From NCBI RefSeq assembly GCF_004348975.1, contig NZ_SMFP01000011.1, positions 62,001 through 126,000 on the forward strand: a DNA stretch of 64,000 nucleotides, read 5' to 3'. The first letter of the stretch is position 1; every line of letters starts with the position of its first letter. The notes beneath the pieces were generated by a model, which made no database searches, was not told the origin of the DNA, and saw only the letters and a list, made by a program, of their open reading frames with translations. Shown here piece after piece: positions 62,061 through 64,000 of the stretch. The DNA is from Antarcticimicrobium sediminis (GTDB lineage: Bacteria; Pseudomonadota; Alphaproteobacteria; Rhodobacterales; Rhodobacteraceae). The translations under genes and the position numbers were made by a program.

Positions 62061-63236
62061 TCAGGTCGGGGTCAAATCGGGCATATCGGCGTAATCGACC
62101 AGCTCGATATCGCCTGCCGACATCGCCCCGCTGCTGTACACATGCGCCAGTTCGCCGCCGTTCACCAGAATATGGCTTAACCCCGGCGTCAGCGGGTCGG
62201 CCAGCACTTCGATTTCCGGGTCGGGATCGGATTTCATGTCCCAGACCAGCGTCAGCTGATCCTCGGCCGGGTTGTAATCCGTCAGCTCTGCCGCTTCGCC
62301 GTCCAGAATCCAATCGCCCAGCACGATGCTGTCGCCATCCTCGCCCGCCGTCACCACGTCGCCGGCCCCGGTTACGATGGTGTCGGCCCCCGCTCCGCCA
62401 TTTAGAAAATCGGCATTCAGGAAATCGCTGCCCGCCAGCCCATCGGGGTCCGCATCGCTGGTATCGGGTCCGGTGTCGGTTCCGGCGACTGGGTTTGCGG
62501 TGTCGGGGCCTTCGCCCGGTTCCAGCCCGGACAGGGTATCGTCGCCCCAGCCGCCAAAAAGGGTGTCGACCCCGGCACCACCCACGATCAGATCATCGCC
62601 CTCGGCCCCTTGCAGCGAGTCATCGCCCGCCCCGCCCCAGAGCACATCGTCGCCCAACCCGCCCTCAATCCGGTCGGCCCCGGCGCCCCCGTCCAGCAGA
62701 TCGGCCCCGTCATGACCAAAAAGCTGATCCTGCCCGGCCTCGCCAAACAGGCTGTCGGCACCATAGCCGCCATGAAGCTGGTCCGCGCCGCCACCACCAT
62801 ACAGGGTGTCATCACCAGCCTCGCCAAACAGCTGATCATCCCCCGCCGCCCCGTCAAGCCAGTCGTCGCCGCCATAACCGTTGAGCTGGTCCGGCCCTGC
62901 GGCCCCGTCCAAGCTATCGTTCCCGTCGCCACCGGCGAGAAAGTCGACACCCGGCCCCCCCGAAAGGATCAACCCATCAGACGCGCCGCCGGTTTCAAGC
63001 CCCGGGTCCTCAGCGAGGCCGTCGTCTGCCGTCGTGTCGCCCGTCGTGTCCCACGTCGTATCGCCGGTGGCGTTGTTCAGCCAGTCTTCGGGCGGGATCG
63101 GATCGGTTTGCGCGTCGAGCAGATCCGGGTCGGCCTCTGACTCGTCGTCAGAAAATTCATTGTCGTCGGAAAAGATATCGGCCAAGGCCATGCCGCCAAC
63201 TGCAACGAGGCCAAGCAAACCCGCCGGCCAAAACAT
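62061..63236 (-). CDS. RTX-type calcium-binding repeat protein
   Basis: 391 aa from ATG 63236 (MFWPAGLLGLVAVGG) with GGAG upstream; a GTG at 63278 would add 14 residues. The N terminus is a hydrophobic segment then a very acidic stretch (SDDNEFSDDESEADPD). Residues about 90-240 hold some fifteen glycine-rich nonapeptides of the GGxGxDxLx type that form Ca2+-binding beta-rolls. The C-terminal part is acidic with no enzyme domain I recognise. No type I secretion genes are adjacent. A secreted or surface role is inferred. Codon use is like the neighbours. Confidence 0.88.
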   Translation of the reverse strand: MFWPAGLLGLVAVGGMALADIFSDDNEFSDDESEADPDLLDAQTDPIPPEDWLNNATGDTTWDTTGDTTADDGLAEDPGLETGGASDGLILSGGPGVDFLAGGDGNDSLDGAAGPDQLNGYGGDDWLDGAAGDDQLFGEAGDDTLYGGGGADQLHGGYGADSLFGEAGQDQLFGHDGADLLDGGAGADRIEGGLGDDVLWGGAGDDSLQGAEGDDLIVGGAGVDTLFGGWGDDTLSGLEPGEGPDTANPVAGTDTGPDTSDADPDGLAGSDFLNADFLNGGAGADTIVTGAGDVVTAGEDGDSIVLGDWILDGEAAELTDYNPAEDQLTLVWDMKSDPDPEIEVLADPLTPGLSHILVNGGELAHVYSSGAMSAGDIELVDYADMPDLTPT

Positions 63237-63316
63237 GCTACCGCTCCACTGGGAAAAAGATACGCCCCCAACAGCCACAAAGCCGGGCGCAGGTCAAAGC
63301 ATTCCGGCCTGTCTGG

Positions 63317-63838
63317 TTAACAGGTGCTTTCCGGCCCCCAGGGCTCGGGCTGGCGCGCATAGGCGATATAAAGCGGGTGTTTCGGATGCCCGTCCTTGGT
63401 CAGCCCAAGGTGATACAGCGGCTGGCCGGTGCCGCGCAGCAAGGCCTCGACCGCAGGACCCCGGCCCAGATGCGCGCCATGGGTGCCCCAGGCGGCAATC
63501 ACCCGGTCGGCCCAACCGACACCATCGAGAATCGCGGCGTCATTCTCGGGCCCGACAGGATCGTCGGCGCGGCGCATCGCGCGCGGATCGGTGTCGCGCC
63601 AGGCAAAGATATTGGTCACCCGGAACGCGCCAAACCCCAGCGTCCGCGCCCGCCGTTCGCAGCGTTCGACCGTCGGGTCGTTCTGGACTTCGGTCGCGGT
63701 TGACGGGTTCAGCATCACGAACAGCGCCCGTTTGCCGCCCGCGTCCCAGACCCGCGTCAGGCTATAGCGATAGCGTTCGCAATCGGAATAGACGGCGGTC
63801 GAGGGCGCGTCGCCCTTGGTATGGCTGCGGGTAATCAT
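63317..63838 (-). CDS. DUF1643 family protein
   Basis: 173 aa from ATG 63838 (MITRSHTKGDAPS). DUF1643 core: RALFVMLNPSTATEVQNDPTV split at the first third, RRARTLGFGAFRVTNIFAWRDTDP, and the C-terminal LYHLGLTKDGHPKHPLYI. The family is widespread, often near mobile or defence genes, and has no established activity. Here it is in an ordinary chromosomal setting, 80 nt from the RTX gene. Confidence 0.9.
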   Translation of the reverse strand: MITRSHTKGDAPSTAVYSDCERYRYSLTRVWDAGGKRALFVMLNPSTATEVQNDPTVERCERRARTLGFGAFRVTNIFAWRDTDPRAMRRADDPVGPENDAAILDGVGWADRVIAAWGTHGAHLGRGPAVEALLRGTGQPLYHLGLTKDGHPKHPLYIAYARQPEPWGPESTC

Positions 63839-63948
63839 GCAAACGGATTTAACGCGGCGCGGGGCCGGGGGAAACCACAAACCGCCGCGAGGGGCGCGGA
63901 CCCGGACCCTGCCGGACTGGCCGGTGCGTGGTCCGGGGCGCGCGGGCC

Positions 63949-64000
63949 TCAGGTGATTTGCAGCGAGCCTTTGGCATCCATCAAAAGATCTACCACATCA
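63949..64000 (-). CDS. C-terminal end of an unidentified protein (gene runs out of the window)
   Basis: An open frame on the minus strand runs in from the right edge and ends with TGA at 63949-63951, giving the terminal residues DVVDLLMDAKGSLQIT. Only 16 residues are visible, too few for identification. The tail fits a structured protein with no membrane or charge features. Confidence 0.45.
   Translation of the reverse strand, partial: DVVDLLMDAKGSLQIT

Overview
The window looks like chromosomal DNA of a GC-rich alphaproteobacterium of the Rhodobacteraceae (Roseobacter-like). Pointers are the cell-cycle methyltransferase CcrM, a CenR-type response regulator, families typical of alphaproteobacteria (DUF2125, DUF3576, DUF4170, a STAS-less SulP, DUF721/DciA), a single 16-strand-type porin with strongly biased codons, a BoxR-type regulator and an amine-demethylating DMGDH-like flavoenzyme. 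I see no phage, insertion sequence, CRISPR array or plasmid functions. The genes are densely packed, with many ATGA-type start/stop overlaps.

Layout. 1-3.0 kb: end of a BoxR-like regulator, a degenerate 3-hydroxyacyl-CoA dehydrogenase and a convergent LacI regulator. 3.1-6.0 kb: tRNA-Arg(CCT), a cold-shock protein and small envelope or hypothetical proteins, including a membrane-tethered winged-helix protein. 6.0-14.0 kb: SulP transporter, rnhB-ccrM, an AlkB-like membrane di-iron enzyme, mutY, and a DciA-DsbA-CoA transferase operon. 14.2-20.6 kb (minus strand): lpxK, a divergent waaA-like gene, DUF4170, a CysQ-type phosphatase, pmbA, DUF2125. 20.7-23.4 kb: short-chain dehydrogenase, crotonase, flavoprotein. 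23.4-28.7 kb (minus): GST, then holA-lptE-leuS and a DUF3576 lipoprotein.

29.0-38.9 kb: porin, YggS, L,D-transpeptidase-ribA (minus), cenR, a predicted FNR-controlled small RNA, xthA, a CnoX-like thioredoxin, a Lon-N protein and Trm112, a UbiH-type hydroxylase (minus), amidase. 39-45 kb: a DapC-like aminotransferase, ftsK, lolA, a lipoprotein transglycosylase (minus), hspQ. 45.3-49.7 kb: an RsbW/STAS pair (minus), thiolase, free-Met-(R)-sulfoxide reductase, an XRE-cupin regulator and a LysE exporter. 49.8-55.3 kb: DMGDH-like enzyme, RarD, NTF2-like protein, pseudouridine synthase, GT11. 55.5-64 kb: aldehyde dehydrogenase, 1-Cys peroxiredoxin, GT25, pnp, DUF2239, rpsO, an RTX-repeat protein, DUF1643, and the tail of a further gene.

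Functional threads: envelope building (lpxK, waaA-like, lptE, lolA, porin, glycosyltransferases, transpeptidase, transglycosylase); cell cycle and DNA metabolism (ccrM, ftsK, holA, mutY, xthA, rnhB, DciA); RNA turnover (pnp, rpsO); redox stress (DsbA, CnoX, MsrC, peroxiredoxin, GST); and acyl-CoA or C1 metabolism.

The most interesting unannotated signal is at 33250-33372. A near-consensus FNR box is centred exactly 41.5 bases upstream of a predicted start, followed by a 75-nt two-hairpin transcript with a CCUCCC linker and a T7 terminator. Other notable signals are three GANTC sites just upstream of ccrM, paired operator-like repeats upstream of the XRE-cupin gene, a tandem 19-bp palindrome with a compensatory change after the thiolase gene, two acyl-CoA enzymes that lack catalytic residues, and a structured intergenic region near 45.2 kb.
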